DNA from: Nitrososphaerota archaeon
GTDB lineage: Archaea; Thermoproteota; Nitrososphaeria; Nitrososphaerales; Nitrososphaeraceae
Assembly (NCBI GenBank): GCA_005877345.1
Contig: VBPR01000225.1
Location: forward strand, 1-6,476
Direction: 5' to 3'
DNA length: 6,476 bases
A program made the translations under genes and the position numbers. The notes under the pieces are model-generated. The model saw only the letters and a list, made by a program, of their open reading frames with translations, was not told the DNA's origin and did no database searches. Below are positions 5,873 through 6,476 of this stretch, in pieces; position 1 is the stretch's first letter, and the number at the start of each line of letters is the position of its first letter.

Positions 5873-6476
5873 ATGGTTGACAAATTTACAATTGTTAGAT
5901 TAAGTGCAGGAAATGAAAAATTTGAAATTTTGGTGAAACCTGATCCTGCACTAGAATATAAACTTGGCAAAAAAATTGACATCTCAAATATTATGATTTC
6001 AGACGAAATTTATTCAGATGCTAATAAGGGTACAAGAATCTCCACTGAGAAGTTAATGAAGCATTTTAAGACAGCAGATCAACTGGAAATAGCAAAACAG
6101 ATTATGGCTAAAGGCGATCTAAACCTGAACACAGATCAGCGCAGAAAGATGATTGAAGAAAAGAAAAAACAGATTGTCCAGTATATAAACAAAAATTTTG
6201 TCGATCCGAAAACCCATATGCCCCATCCAATCTCAAGGATTAATGCTGTTCTTGATGAAGCACGAGTGGCAATTGATCCCTTTAAGCGGTTAGAAGATCA
6301 AATTAAGAATATCATCGATCCATTAAGAAAAATATTACCTCTAAAGTCGGAAATATTGGAGTTGACCGTAACTGTCCCCGCTCAATTTTCAGGACAATCA
6401 TTTAGTGTATTCAAAAGTATTGGAGAGATGAAATCAGAACAATGGCTCTCTAACGGATCATTACAGGTGGTTCTCA
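5873..6476 (+). CDS. Ribosome maturation protein SBDS/Sdo1 (3' end cut by the window)
   Basis: SBDS works in late maturation of the large ribosomal subunit; in eukaryotes it helps release the anti-association factor eIF6. The window contains 201 codons and no stop. Archaeal homologues run to about 230-240 residues, so roughly the last 30-40 are missing. The N-terminal FYSH domain (about 1-85) contains the typical SDEIYSDANKGTRIS segment (43-57). The helical middle domain follows with the strongly conserved QIMAKGDLNLNTDQRRKM (76-93) and HPISRINAVLDEARVAIDP (118-136). The start of the ferredoxin-like third domain (LELTVTVPAQFSG, 162-174) is visible. The start is the ATG that follows the TATA-like box at 5845-5853. 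In many archaea this gene leads the exosome genes (rrp4, rrp41, rrp42), which may lie just beyond the window. Confidence 0.95.
   Translation, partial: MVDKFTIVRLSAGNEKFEILVKPDPALEYKLGKKIDISNIMISDEIYSDANKGTRISTEKLMKHFKTADQLEIAKQIMAKGDLNLNTDQRRKMIEEKKKQIVQYINKNFVDPKTHMPHPISRINAVLDEARVAIDPFKRLEDQIKNIIDPLRKILPLKSEILELTVTVPAQFSGQSFSVFKSIGEMKSEQWLSNGSLQVVL

Overview
The window is AT-rich archaeal chromosome, most likely from a soil or freshwater ammonia-oxidising thaumarchaeon (Nitrososphaerota), possibly Nitrosocosmicus-like given the low GC. The lineage call is inference. It rests on a long Amt ammonium transporter with a cleavable-looking N-terminus, an archaeal Thi4 thiazole synthase, an archaeal SBDS ribosome-maturation protein, a TPR/winged-helix protein of archaeal type, and promoters that place a TATA-like box about 25 nt upstream of the start codon (leaderless transcripts).

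Layout. 88-788 (minus): a conserved archaeal protein of unknown function whose frame breaks at a 10-base homopolymer. Its Cys/His-rich C-terminus continues in another frame to a stop at 88-90. 876-1691 (minus): thi4, thiazole synthase of the Cys type. 1790-2095 (plus): a small ArsR-like winged-helix regulator, divergent from thi4. The 98-bp gap between these two carries a perfect 9-bp inverted repeat whose arms abut or overlap both core promoters. 2152-3264 (minus): a cytosolic TPR protein with a winged-helix-like middle and a helical C-terminus, convergent with the regulator. 3265-4286: about 1 kb without a credible gene, but rich in palindromes, hairpin-forming repeats and a recurring TTATGAT motif. 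4287-5771 (plus): amt, followed by an oligo-T terminator. 5873 to the window end (plus): the first 201 codons of the SBDS/Sdo1 gene.

The genes do not form one pathway. They cover ammonium uptake (amt), thiamin biosynthesis (thi4), ribosome maturation (SBDS), local regulation (winged-helix protein) and two proteins of unknown role. No mobile element, CRISPR array, tRNA or rRNA was seen. The best leads are the frameshifted gene with an archaemetzincin-like Cys pattern, the thi4/regulator operator candidate, and the structured 1-kb non-coding region upstream of amt.
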